A stretch of 36,312 bases of DNA from Lachnospiraceae bacterium (GTDB lineage: Bacteria; Bacillota; Clostridia; Lachnospirales; Lachnospiraceae). The stretch's first letter is position 1. Each line of letters starts with the position of its first letter. The notes beneath the pieces are model-generated. The model worked only from the letters and a program-made list of their open reading frames with translations. It had not been told where the DNA came from and made no database searches. The stretch spans positions 1-36,312 of the forward strand of contig JAFSTX010000079.1 of assembly GCA_017445585.1 (NCBI GenBank), read 5' to 3'. The position numbers and the translations under genes were made by a program. Positions 23,464 to 32,307 of this stretch are shown here, piece by piece.

Positions 23464-23730
23464 ATGGCTTTTAATAAAGACAAAGCGGATGCTCCCGCCA
23501 GGAAACGCGGACTTGGCATGCACAAGAGAAAGAAAGTCTGCGCATTCTGCGGAGAGAAGAAAGAGCCCGTCAGCTACAAGGATGTCGCTACACTCAGGAA
23601 GTACATATCCGAGCGCGGCAAGATCCTTCCCCGCCGCGTCACAGGCACCTGCGCAGAGCATCAGAGAGCTCTCACGACTGCCGTAAAGCGCGCGAGACAC
23701 ATCGCACTTCTGCCTTATCAGGTAGACTAA
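23464..23730 (+). CDS. rpsR: 30S ribosomal protein S18, zinc-binding form
   Basis: An 88-residue S18. It has the N-terminal CxxC ([11 protein letters not shown] at ~29-39) and a later TCAEH, so it is the zinc-retaining (C+) form. [29 protein letters not shown] is the conserved RNA-binding core and [12 protein letters not shown] the C-terminus. AAGGAGG (23450-23456) precedes the start. The operon ends just downstream at a strong terminator. A zinc-free paralogue may exist elsewhere but is not in this window. Confidence 0.96.
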   Translation: MAFNKDKADAPARKRGLGMHKRKKVCAFCGEKKEPVSYKDVATLRKYISERGKILPRRVTGTCAEHQRALTTAVKRARHIALLPYQVD

Positions 23731-23744
23731 AGACAAAGACTTAC

Positions 23745-23771
23745 GAAGCGGCCCTTTGGGGCCGCTTCTTT
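23745..23771 (+). terminator. Terminator after rpsR
   Basis: A perfect 10-bp stem GAAGCGGCCC (23745-23754) with 23759-23768, TTTG loop, then TTT. Confidence 0.85.
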
Positions 23772-23785
23772 GTATGTTTTTCAGT

Positions 23786-23810
23786 AAAAAAGACCCGCAT
23801 ATCGCGGGTC
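23786..23810 (-). terminator. Terminator of the DUF4364 gene
   Basis: GACCCGC (23792-23798) and GCGGGTC (23804-23810) form a hairpin; on the minus strand it is followed by six T (complement of 23786-23791). It stands back to back with the rpsR terminator. Confidence 0.85.
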
Positions 23811-23831
23811 GTATCCTGGGACCGGAGTCGG

Positions 23832-24347
23832 TCAGTCTCTCAGCAGCTGCTTCATGACATATTCGTATATATTCTGGTTGGATGAGCGCCAGTTCTCGGC
23901 GACGATCTCAGCCTGTTCTTCGGCCGGCACAGTAAGAGAGAGCGAGAGGAGCACTCCCTTGCCCTCACGGATTTCAAGCTTTACGGTATATTCGCCGTCG
24001 CCGTTCTCCTGGTAGTCGGCCACGACGCCGACCTCGTCGCGCAGGCGGATCATATTATCCTGAAGGAACTGATCCATATCTCTGCGGATCTCCTCGGGAA
24101 GAGAGCCTCCGAAGAAATCAAGCGTCTCCTCGCCCTCGCGGGTGAGCATATAGCGCACGTAATTACGTACGGACTCATCCGTCATGAGATGCGATTCGAG
24201 GAGCTCCTGGATAGCCTGCTGGAAGGTAAAGAACGTGCAGTATTCCTTTGTCAGGAAAAAGTCCGAAAGCTGTGCTCTCGTAAGAGGGTAACGCACTGCC
24301 TTCAGCAGATACAGAATCATTAGCTTATATAAAGTCAGAGGTTCCAT
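23832..24347 (-). CDS. DUF4364 family winged-helix-like protein
   Basis: A 171-residue protein of the DUF4364 family, widespread in Clostridia and without an assigned role. The N-terminal ~80 residues (LTLYKLMILYLLKAVRYPLT, then RAQLSDFFL and FTFQQAIQELLESHLM) look like a winged helix-turn-helix, and the C-terminal part like an alpha/beta ligand or dimerisation domain. A longer frame from 24392 was rejected because its extra N-terminus is translated U-rich leader, while AGGTG sits six bases before the ATG at 24347. It is transcribed divergently from rho, now separated by an IS element. A regulator role is suggested by fold only. Confidence 0.82.
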   Translation of the reverse strand: MEPLTLYKLMILYLLKAVRYPLTRAQLSDFFLTKEYCTFFTFQQAIQELLESHLMTDESVRNYVRYMLTREGEETLDFFGGSLPEEIRRDMDQFLQDNMIRLRDEVGVVADYQENGDGEYTVKLEIREGKGVLLSLSLTVPAEEQAEIVAENWRSSNQNIYEYVMKQLLRD

Positions 24348-24382
24348 GATGACACCTAAAAAACAAAAACAGAAAAAAAAGT

Positions 24383-24433
24383 ACACCTCCAAAGGTGTAA
24401 AAATAATAATAGCACAAAAAATATGAAAATCAA
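24383..24433 (-). promoter_or_regulatory. DUF4364 promoter and 5'-end hairpin
   Basis: On the minus strand TTGATT (complement of 24428-24433), 16 bp, TATTAT (complement of 24406-24411) with an extended -10 TG. The expected start point is near 24399. A perfect 6-bp hairpin (24383-24388 with 24393-24398) then lies at the very 5' end of the transcript, followed by a U-rich leader. Confidence 0.55.
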
Positions 24434-24456
24434 GAATAATATTTGAATTCTTGCGG

Positions 24457-24470
24457 ATACGGAGTTATTT
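24457..24470. repeat. Left 14-bp direct repeat flanking the IS element
   Basis: ATACGGAGTTATTT occurs here and again at 26199-26212, immediately outside the two IS ends. It is the probable target-site duplication. Confidence 0.75.
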
Positions 24471-24473
24471 GCT

Positions 24474-24502
24474 GAAGTGCAAAAGTAACTTCTACACCTG
24501 AG
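24474..24502. repeat. Left terminal inverted repeat of the IS
   Basis: 29 bp, exact reverse complement of 26168-26196. Confidence 0.92.
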
Positions 24503-24751
24503 CTATGTTGTTGGACGGTAGAATTTAGTCTTGCGCAAATTGGAAAAAGCCAGGCATTAAAGGCAGTTTTCAAAGAATGTTCATGGAAATGTATTGTCGG
24601 ATCCGCTTATAACAGATATACTGTAAATGAAATCTGCCAGAAAAATGCATGGCAAACAGAGCAGCGGTAAGGTGCGGTTTTGGAAGGTGCAGGACTTACT
24701 TCTACTCTGAAAGAAGGTTATGCAGATAAGCTGCCGGCAGCATTTCGAAGG

Positions 24752-26062
24752 TTACTTGAGGAGATAAGGTTTCAGAACGACCTTGTCTCCTTCAATTTTC
24801 TGTAACCCGAATTCAATGAATTTCTGATACAGATCCGGTTCCATGAATTCCATCAGTTCAAAAGGAGATTTGCCGTGCAGATGTTCCTTTCTGGTGGAAT
24901 TGATGTGAGAAAGTGCCAGGTTGAGTTTCTCCTGGCTGTCCAGTCCCAGGGAAAGAAGATCGACGCTTTTTGGACAGATGTAACGCAGCTCGATGTGATT
25001 GTTTTCCAGACTCCCTTTCTGGTTTGCGGCCTGCGGATCACAGTAGAAGAGTCTTGTACGCAGATCATCACCGCTGTGCTCGATCTGTTCGGCGAGGTAA
25101 AATTCACCGCCCCGGTCCGTAAGCATTACCTGGACGTGACGGAAGAAAAGCGGCGGAGACAGGATCGATTCCAGCAGGTCGACACCCTGCTTCATTGCAT
25201 CGGCAGAGAAGTCTTCATGGAAGAGCGCGAAAAGGAAGCCGAATTCCAGAAACTTGAATGTCTGCAGATAAGGCGGGACCGGATGGAACCGGTTCGGCGC
25301 ATATTCCTGAACATTGTAGACCGTATCCATCTGTACAACGGAGATGTCCGGATGTTCCTGCAGATAGGCAAGATAATCCCTGTAGGTGCGGCCCTTGAGA
25401 AAAGATCTGTCTTCACGTTTTTTCAGAATCATTTCATCCTGCTTTTTACTTCTGCGCCTTGAGACCTGACGTCTCAGGTCCATATTTGTGACGCCGTCTC
25501 CGGCATAATGCAGGATATCCTTTTCCAGATAATAGTAGAGGGCACGCTCGCTGATCTGAAGTTCCGGATGATTCTGAAGGATCGTATAGGGAGATTGTCC
25601 TTTCCTCAGAAGCGGCGCGATGGTATTGGCGATCTGTGCCGCCTCCTCAGTCGTCAGGTTGGCACCCATCCGGCTGTCTTTGAGCGTTTCTTCGTAGAGC
25701 AGCTGCGCCTTTTCCGCATTGTACGTATACTTGCTGAATCTGCAGTGAACGAATTGGCTGCAGCCGTTGCAGGCGCCGGGTGAATGGTCACGTCTGTTGC
25801 AGGTAAAGGGTATGAAGTTCGGGCATGAAGCACCGATACAGCTGCCTGCAGGTCTGCATTTCCGGTAGACCGCACATTCTACCGGCATACGGCATTTGTA
25901 TGAGAGTACACGATGCTGTTTGATCTCTTTGCCGATGGTGGACTTCTGTTTGCCGATCGTATCCGCGATCGCTTTCTGTGTGGAGCCGTTTTCGATGCCG
26001 ACCTGGATGATCCTGCGTTCTTCGCCAGTCAGATGTTTGAATTTATTGTTTGCTGCCATCAT
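24752..26062 (-). CDS. IS30-family transposase
   Basis: A 436-residue DDE transposase. An N-terminal helix-turn-helix (LTGEERRIIQVGIENGSTQK, then ADTIGKQKSTIGKEI) recognises the IS ends. A Cys-rich stretch follows at ~55-115 (patterns like CRMPVECAVYRKC and CNGCSQFVHC), probably zinc-binding and seen in clostridial IS30 relatives. The catalytic core has the first Asp in VVQMDTVYN, the second in LTDRGGEF and Glu in GSLENNHIELRY, as expected for IS30. On the minus strand AAAGGA (complement of 26073-26078) is best spaced for the ATG at 26062. The frame runs uninterrupted, so the enzyme is probably functional. Alternatives at 26071 and 26059 are possible. Confidence 0.9.
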   Translation of the reverse strand: MMAANNKFKHLTGEERRIIQVGIENGSTQKAIADTIGKQKSTIGKEIKQHRVLSYKCRMPVECAVYRKCRPAGSCIGASCPNFIPFTCNRRDHSPGACNGCSQFVHCRFSKYTYNAEKAQLLYEETLKDSRMGANLTTEEAAQIANTIAPLLRKGQSPYTILQNHPELQISERALYYYLEKDILHYAGDGVTNMDLRRQVSRRRSKKQDEMILKKREDRSFLKGRTYRDYLAYLQEHPDISVVQMDTVYNVQEYAPNRFHPVPPYLQTFKFLEFGFLFALFHEDFSADAMKQGVDLLESILSPPLFFRHVQVMLTDRGGEFYLAEQIEHSGDDLRTRLFYCDPQAANQKGSLENNHIELRYICPKSVDLLSLGLDSQEKLNLALSHINSTRKEHLHGKSPFELMEFMEPDLYQKFIEFGLQKIEGDKVVLKPYLLK

Positions 26063-26167
26063 GATCACCATATCCTTTCCTGCTGCCGGCAGCGTAGGGA
26101 TATTGTGACGATTTGCAGGACTTATTGCAAGTCGAACTTCCTGCAAGATTAACGTATACCGCGGCCC

Positions 26168-26196
26168 CTCAGGTGTAGAAGTTACTTTTGCACTTC
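26168..26196. repeat. Right terminal inverted repeat of the IS
   Basis: 29 bp, exact reverse complement of 24474-24502. Confidence 0.92.
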
Positions 26197-26198
26197 TC

Positions 26199-26212
26199 AT
26201 ACGGAGTTATTT
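26199..26212. repeat. Right 14-bp direct repeat flanking the IS element
   Basis: Second copy of ATACGGAGTTATTT, identical to 24457-24470. Confidence 0.75.
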
Positions 26213-26235
26213 TACCGCCTGTATGACAAAAGTGG

Positions 26236-26263
26236 TTGATTTTCCGCGAATCTTCGTTATAAT
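26236..26263 (+). promoter_or_regulatory. Promoter of rho
   Basis: TTGATT (26236-26241), 16 bp, TATAAT (26258-26263). A leader of ~80 nt precedes the rho start; Rho genes are often autoregulated in the leader but no specific site was identified. Confidence 0.65.
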
Positions 26264-26352
26264 GAATCTGAATCAAGTTTCTTTAGGGATTATTCCATCT
26301 TTTTACCCTACAGACCCAATTTTATACTTATTCCACAGACAAAGGAGTATTT

Positions 26353-28176
26353 ATGCAGGATCCAAGCAAGATGTCGGTTGCTGAGCTCAGGGAAATGGCC
26401 AAGACTCTGGGTATTAAAGGCTATGAAAAGCTTAAGAAAGCCGAAGCATACAGGGCTGTGATGGGTGTCCTCAGACCCGAGGAGACAGCTGCACCTGCCC
26501 CTTCCGCGGCAGAGACCGCCCCGGCAAAGACCGGGCGCAGAGGCAGACCCCGCAAGGACTCGGCAGCCGCACCTGCAGATGTCAAGGCCGAAAAGACCGC
26601 CGACAAAAAGAACGCAAAAAAAGAGAATGAAGCTGCAAAGGAGCCTGTCCGCAAGGGCGGCCGCGTAAAGGCTCAGGAATCCAAGGCCGCTGAGCAGTCC
26701 AAAGCACCTGCAAAGAGAGGCAGAAAACCCGCCGCGAAGCAGTCTGCGGATGCAGCACCCAAGGAGAAGAGAGCCTCAGCCGAGCGCAAGAGTGAGCAGC
26801 AGCCCGGCGTCAGGATCATACGGACCAAGGTGACTCGCAGGGATGAGGATGCAAAGCCCGCCCGCCGCTCTAAGGAAGTCCGCGACGATGCGGCTCTCAG
26901 GATGTACGACGAAGAGGAATTCATCCCGGGGAGAGAACCCGACGAGGACGATGAGCTCCGCCTGGCTAGAGCGGAGGCCGAGGAGCGCAGAGCTGCGGCA
27001 AAGGCGCTCGGCATAGACCTGCCTCCGGGAGTAGAGGACTATACAGAGCTTGAGAGCGGAGAGAGGGCGTACGGCATCCTCGAGGTCATGGCCGAGGGAT
27101 ACGGCTTCCTGCGCAGTGCGAACTACATGCCCGGCGAAAAGGATATCTACGTCTCGCCCTCGCAGATCAAGCGTTTTTCACTGCGCACAGGCGATATGCT
27201 CGAGGGACCTATCCGCATCAAGACAGGCAACGAGAAATTCTCCGCCCTGCTGTATCCGGCCACGGTTAATGAGATGGATCCGTCTCTGGCTTCCGCGCGC
27301 AAGCGCTTTGAGAGCATGACGCCTATCTTCCCCAATGAGCGCATTCACCTCGAGAGGGCGGGAGGAAGCATGTCCATGAGGATCATGGATCTGATCTCCC
27401 CTGTGGGCAAAGGCCAGAGAGGCATGATCGTATCGCCGCCCAAGGCCGGCAAGACGACGCTCCTCAAGGACGTCGCCATGAGCGTAAAGGCGAATCATCC
27501 CGAGATGAAGCTGATCATTCTTCTGATAGACGAGCGTCCCGAGGAAGTCACGGATATCAAGGAGAGCATCGAAGGCCCGAACGTGGAGGTGATCTACTCG
27601 ACCTTTGACGAGCTGCCCGAGCATCACAAGCGCGTGTCCGAGATGGTACTGAACCGCGCAAAGCGCCTGGTGGAGCAGGGCGAGGACGTGATGATCCTGC
27701 TTGATTCCATCACGAGACTGAGCAGAGCATATAACCTGGTCGTCGCTCCGAGCGGCAGGACGCTGTCCGGCGGTCTCGATCCGGCAGCGCTCTATATGCC
27801 CAAGAAGTTCTTCGGCGCCGCGCGCAACATCCGCGAGGGCGGCAGCCTTACCATACTGGCCACCGCGCTGGTGGATACCGGCAGCAGGATGGACGACGTG
27901 GTATTCGAGGAATTCAAGGGCACCGGCAACATGGAACTTGTCCTGGACCGCAAACTCTCCGAGAAGCGTGTGTTCCCCGCGATGGACATCATGAAGTCAG
28001 GTACGCGCAGAGATGATCTGCTGCTCGAGAACGAGGAATACGATACGATGTATATGATCCGCAAAGCGGTCGCTTCGCTCAAGCCTGAGGAGGCTACCGA
28101 GAAGATCCTGGATCTCTTTGCCCATACGAAGACGAACGGCGCCTTCCTCCAGTTTGCACACAAGATAGCCTGGTAA
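26353..28176 (+). CDS. rho: Transcription termination factor Rho with charged N-terminal insertion
   Basis: Hexameric RNA-translocating ATPase that ends transcription. Of 607 residues, 1-42 form the Rho N-terminal helical domain (MSVAELREMAKTLGIKGYEK). Residues ~43-225 are a Lys/Ala/Glu/Arg-rich, probably disordered insertion with AT-hook-like GRRGRPRK (61-68) and KRGRKP (121-126). The RNA-binding cold-shock-like domain follows at ~236-300 (YGILEVMAEGYGFLR), then the ATPase with Walker A GMIVSPPKAGKT at 357-368, Walker B VMILLDSITR and the Q-loop region. Insertions like this occur in several high-GC and gut lineages and are linked in the literature to RNA/DNA binding or condensation. AAGGAG precedes the ATG. 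It heads a run of housekeeping genes. Confidence 0.95.
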   Translation: MQDPSKMSVAELREMAKTLGIKGYEKLKKAEAYRAVMGVLRPEETAAPAPSAAETAPAKTGRRGRPRKDSAAAPADVKAEKTADKKNAKKENEAAKEPVRKGGRVKAQESKAAEQSKAPAKRGRKPAAKQSADAAPKEKRASAERKSEQQPGVRIIRTKVTRRDEDAKPARRSKEVRDDAALRMYDEEEFIPGREPDEDDELRLARAEAEERRAAAKALGIDLPPGVEDYTELESGERAYGILEVMAEGYGFLRSANYMPGEKDIYVSPSQIKRFSLRTGDMLEGPIRIKTGNEKFSALLYPATVNEMDPSLASARKRFESMTPIFPNERIHLERAGGSMSMRIMDLISPVGKGQRGMIVSPPKAGKTTLLKDVAMSVKANHPEMKLIILLIDERPEEVTDIKESIEGPNVEVIYSTFDELPEHHKRVSEMVLNRAKRLVEQGEDVMILLDSITRLSRAYNLVVAPSGRTLSGGLDPAALYMPKKFFGAARNIREGGSLTILATALVDTGSRMDDVVFEEFKGTGNMELVLDRKLSEKRVFPAMDIMKSGTRRDDLLLENEEYDTMYMIRKAVASLKPEEATEKILDLFAHTKTNGAFLQFAHKIAW

Positions 28177-28190
28177 AGGAGTAAGAATAA

Positions 28191-29268
<1,078 letters not shown>

Positions 29269-29276
<8 letters not shown>

Positions 29277-29769
29277 CCCGGATATCAGATTCATGAAACG
29301 CGCCATACACCAGGCCAGACGCGCGGCCATGCTCGGGGAGGTCCCGATAGGCTGCGTTATCGTTCGTAACGGACAGGTGGTGGGACGCGGATATAACCGC
29401 CGCAATACGGACCATACGACGCTGGCTCACGCCGAGCTCCTGGCGATCGACCGCGCCAGCAGAAAGCTCGGTGACTGGCGGCTGGAGGGCTGCACCATGT
29501 ATGTAACGCTCGAACCCTGTCAGATGTGTTCCGGCGCGATCGTTCAGGCACGCATCGACCGCGTGGTCATAGGCGCGATGAACCCCAAGGCCGGTTGCGC
29601 CGGCTCTATCCTGAATATTCTGGAGGAGCCTCGCTTCAATCACCAGCCAGAGGTCAAAAGAGGCGTGCTGGAGGAGGAGTGTTCCGCTCTGCTGACGGAC
29701 TTCTTTAAGGATCTGCGAGTGCGTGTCAGAGAAGAAAAGCTTCAGAAAGAGAAACCAAGCGATGGCTGA
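29269..29769 (+). CDS. tadA: tRNA-specific adenosine deaminase
   Basis: Deaminates A34 to inosine in tRNA-Arg(ACG), expanding decoding. The 166-residue protein carries the zinc/catalytic motif HAE (H54, E56) and PCQMC (C84, C87). [10 protein letters not shown] and [17 protein letters not shown] are hallmark stretches, and the substrate region [10 protein letters not shown] follows. The ATG at 29269 lies inside the trpS stop region (ATGGCTGA), so translation is coupled; the much longer upstream frame is out-of-frame trpS sequence. Its end overlaps the next gene through the same eight bases. Confidence 0.94.
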
Positions 29770-30064
29770 GATCAAATTCGGAGATTATTCACAGCGCTTT
29801 GAGCAGTTTTATAACATATTCCACATCGCTGCGGCGGTGCTGTGTCTGATTATGGGCGTCTTTGCCCTCATTGAGGAGGGCCGCTATGCTTTCCTTCCGC
29901 CGATTTTCATCATTGGCGCTGCGGTTATGGGACTCAATGCATACGACCGTTTCTCCGGCAGCAGGCGCAAAAAGGCTGCAAAGAGAGCCGGATATATGTA
30001 TCTGGGACTGATGGTGCTGCTTACGGCGGTGTCGGTCGTTTCCGCTGTCTGCTTCTGGTTCTGA
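29762..30064 (+). CDS. Small three-helix membrane protein, unknown function
   Basis: A 100-residue protein with about three hydrophobic segments (residues ~20-40, 44-58 and 78-100) separated by a basic loop SGSRRKKAAKRAG. It starts [21 protein letters not shown] do not recognise a named family with confidence. The ATG overlaps the tadA stop by 8 bp, indicating coupled translation; the longer frame upstream is tadA sequence. Its place between tadA and birA gives no clear functional hint. Confidence 0.7.
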   Translation: MAEIKFGDYSQRFEQFYNIFHIAAAVLCLIMGVFALIEEGRYAFLPPIFIIGAAVMGLNAYDRFSGSRRKKAAKRAGYMYLGLMVLLTAVSVVSAVCFWF

Positions 30065-30076
30065 CGGGCCGCTGCG

Positions 30077-30874
30077 ATGAATGAAGAGCTGATAAGAAAA
30101 GATCTGCATACAGAAAGGCTCGGGCAAAGGCTTGAGCTTTTTGACGTTATACCGTATTCCACGAATATACGCGTCAGAGAACTCCTGGAGAGCGGCGCAG
30201 CCGACGGAGTCTGCGTGATAGCGGATATCCAGCAGCACGGCCGGGGCAGATCCGGCAGAAGCTGGAGCAGCGGAGCTTCCGGAGAATCGATAGCCATGAG
30301 TGTGGCGCTGCCTGCGCTGGCGTGCCAGGGCAATCCTGCCGCAGTGACTCTCATAGGGGCGCTTGCGGTGAGAGATGCGGTGGCTTCCTTTGGTCCGGAG
30401 CCGGATGCTGTCACCATCAAATGGCCTAACGATATCCTCGTCAGAGGCAGGAAGGTCTGCGGCATCCTGACGGAGCTCGTCAGCATAGCGGGCGTGTTCC
30501 GTCTGATCATGGGGATCGGTGTGAATGTCGCGCAGACGGCTTTTCCGGAGGAACTTGCGGCAAAGGCGACTTCGCTTGCCTCAGAAGGGATCAGAGTCAC
30601 GCAGGAAAAACTGTCTGCAGCGATACTGAACCGCCTTGAAGAGGGTTTTGAAGATTTCTGCAGATCGGGCTTTGAGAGCAGACGCGGGGAATATGAGAGC
30701 AGGCTGGTCTGCCTGAACAGCGAGATCGAGATCATCGATCCCGCGTCGGTCATCAGAGGGATCTGCCGCGGAGTCAGCGGCTCCGGAGAGATTCTGATCG
30801 AAAGGGACGGAGAGGTTTTGGCGCGCTCGTCCGGCGAAGTGAGCATCAGAGGAGATTTTTATGGAAAAGAATGA
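30077..30874 (+). CDS. birA: Biotin--[acetyl-CoA-carboxylase] ligase, ligase-only form
   Basis: Attaches biotin to carboxylase carrier domains through biotinyl-AMP. The 265-residue protein has the adenylate loop GRGRSGRSW at 55-63, KWPNDI at 115-120 with the catalytic Lys, and KVCGILTEL. The N-terminal DNA-binding winged helix of regulatory BirA is absent, so it is class I and should not repress biotin genes. A C-terminal SH3-like domain (EIEIIDPASVIRGICRGV) is present. The start is 12 bp after the previous stop. Its 3' end overlaps the next gene by 14 bp. Confidence 0.92.
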   Translation: MNEELIRKDLHTERLGQRLELFDVIPYSTNIRVRELLESGAADGVCVIADIQQHGRGRSGRSWSSGASGESIAMSVALPALACQGNPAAVTLIGALAVRDAVASFGPEPDAVTIKWPNDILVRGRKVCGILTELVSIAGVFRLIMGIGVNVAQTAFPEELAAKATSLASEGIRVTQEKLSAAILNRLEEGFEDFCRSGFESRRGEYESRLVCLNSEIEIIDPASVIRGICRGVSGSGEILIERDGEVLARSSGEVSIRGDFYGKE

Positions 30875-31235
30875 GAAAGTCACGCTCTGCGGAGCGAATT
30901 CATATCTTAAAAAGTATTATTTCAACGAGGATTTTGCGGCGCTGCCCGATCAGGTTAAAAAGGAACTGAATATCATGTGTGTGCTTTTTACCGAGGAAGC
31001 AGGCGGCATCCTCACCATGGAGTTCTCGCCGGAGGGCGATCTGCTCTTTACCGTGAGCGTAGACGATGCGGACTATCTCTTTGACGAGATCGAGAGCGGG
31101 CTGCAGATCCGCAAGCTCCAGAAAGAGCACGAAAAGCTCCTGCGAGGGATCGAACAGTATTACAAGATCCGGTTCCTTGGCATGGATCCTGCGGATGTGC
31201 TCACGGATGAGGATACGGAGGGTATGCCGTCCTGA
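30861..31235 (+). CDS. DUF6145-type conserved protein
   Basis: A 124-residue soluble, acidic protein. The stretches KVTLCGANSYLKKYYFNEDF, LNIMCVLFTEEAGGILTMEF and DEIESGLQIRKLQKEHEKL match what I recall of the clostridial DUF6145 family, which has no known role. The fold looks alpha/beta with a C-terminal helix. It overlaps birA by 14 bp and ends 1 bp before dus, so it belongs to this operon; AGGAG inside the birA end (30849-30853) is its ribosome site. Confidence 0.7.
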   Translation: MEKNEKVTLCGANSYLKKYYFNEDFAALPDQVKKELNIMCVLFTEEAGGILTMEFSPEGDLLFTVSVDDADYLFDEIESGLQIRKLQKEHEKLLRGIEQYYKIRFLGMDPADVLTDEDTEGMPS

Positions 31236-31236
31236 C

Positions 31237-32211
31237 ATGAAGATAGGAGATCTGGAGATAAAACAGAATATCCCTCTCTTTCTCGCTCCGATGGCGGGAG
31301 TCACGGATATGACCTTCCGCATGCTCTGCCGCGGGCAGGGAGCAGACGTCACGTGTACGGAGATGGTGAGCGCCAAAGCTCTGTCATATAATAACAGAAA
31401 TACCTTTGAACTGGTTAAGAAAGCACCCGGAGAGCATCCGGCTGCAGTACAGCTCTTTGGGTCGGATCCCGGGTTGATGGCTGAGGCGGCACAGCGTCTC
31501 GAGGATGATTTCGATATAATAGACGTGAATATGGGCTGCCCCGTGGCCAAGGTCGTAAGCAACGGAGAGGGCTCTGCACTGATGAAGGATCCGGTACGTG
31601 CGGCGGCGATCATATCTGCTATGGCAGCGAAGACCAGACGGCCCGTGACCGTGAAGATCAGAGCGGGCTTTTCGGCAGATGATAAAAACGCGCCGGAGCT
31701 GGCCCGGAGGCTTGCGGATGCCGGAGCGGCGGCGATAGCCGTCCATGGCAGGACGCGCGAGCAGATGTATCACGGCAGAGCGGATTGGGATATCATCAGA
31801 CAGGTCAAAGAGGCCGTGTCAGTCCCGGTCATAGGCAACGGCGACGTATTCTCTGCGTGGGATGCAGTCAGAATGACCGGTGAATGCGGCGTGGACGCAG
31901 TCATGATCGCGCGCGGTGCCCAGGGTGATCCGTGGATCTTTGCCAGAGCGTGTGCGGCCCTCAGAGGTGACATGGCGCGGGCGGATGCAGCTGTCACTCC
32001 TTCTATGAGACGCGATATGATCCTGGCCCACGCTGAGGGTATGATCGCGGACAAGGGAGAGTATGCCGCGATGCGTGAGATGAGAAAACATCTGGCCTGG
32101 TACACCGCGGGGCTTCGTGGGTCGGCAGCCTTCAGATCGGCAGCGTGCTCCATATCCTCGCGCAGCGAGCTTTGCGCGGCAGTGGAGGACTATTTCTCGG
32201 ATATGATCTGA
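31237..32211 (+). CDS. dus: tRNA-dihydrouridine synthase (DusB-like)
   Basis: FMN-dependent reduction of uridines in tRNA D-loops. The 324-residue TIM-barrel protein has LAPMAGVTDMTFR at the FMN site, the catalytic Cys101 in NMGCPVAKVV, VKIRAGF, HGRTREQMYHG and the phosphate-binding IGNGDVFS and IARGAQGDPWIF. The ATG at 31237 is where homologues begin; earlier in-frame starts lie in the upstream gene. GGAGGG (31217-31222) is somewhat far, consistent with coupling to the gene that ends 1 bp before. Confidence 0.93.
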   Translation: MKIGDLEIKQNIPLFLAPMAGVTDMTFRMLCRGQGADVTCTEMVSAKALSYNNRNTFELVKKAPGEHPAAVQLFGSDPGLMAEAAQRLEDDFDIIDVNMGCPVAKVVSNGEGSALMKDPVRAAAIISAMAAKTRRPVTVKIRAGFSADDKNAPELARRLADAGAAAIAVHGRTREQMYHGRADWDIIRQVKEAVSVPVIGNGDVFSAWDAVRMTGECGVDAVMIARGAQGDPWIFARACAALRGDMARADAAVTPSMRRDMILAHAEGMIADKGEYAAMREMRKHLAWYTAGLRGSAAFRSAACSISSRSELCAAVEDYFSDMI

Positions 32212-32240
32212 GATAGGAGGATCATTCTTTTTTGAACATA

Positions 32241-32269
32241 TTGACGCGGAGAATCCGTGATAATATAAT
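32241..32269 (+). promoter_or_regulatory. Promoter of zinc-ribbon membrane protein
   Basis: TTGACG (32241-32246), 17 bp, TATAAT (32264-32269), among the best matches to consensus in the window. It rules out a start at 32269. Confidence 0.75.
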
Positions 32270-32307
32270 TGATTTACTATAAGTTTCCGAAAAGAGAGGT
32301 GACTAAC

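Larger units (their letters stand above)
24471..26198 (-). mobile_element. IS30-family insertion sequence, complete
   Basis: A ~1.73-kb element with one transposase gene on the minus strand. Terminal inverted repeats of 29 bp (24474-24502 and 26168-26196, outer end GAAGTGCAAAAGTAAC) match perfectly. The outermost 2-3 bases (GCT left, TC right) do not match each other. A 14-bp direct repeat flanks it. Between the left repeat and the transposase stop, 24503-24751 carries about 250 bp with no convincing gene. Intact ends and an intact gene suggest recent, possibly still active, insertion. It lies between the divergent DUF4364 and rho promoters and touches neither. Confidence 0.9.

Noticed and set aside
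24503-24751. Possible small gene at the left end of the IS (an open stretch ending in a stop at about 24670)
   Set aside because: No ATG/GTG start with a ribosome site and no recognisable motif; treated as non-coding tail of the element.
26186-26215. Outward-facing promoter from the right IS end (TTGCAC as -35) that could drive rho
   Set aside because: No acceptable -10 at 16-18 bp spacing; rho has its own TTGATT/TATAAT promoter further on.
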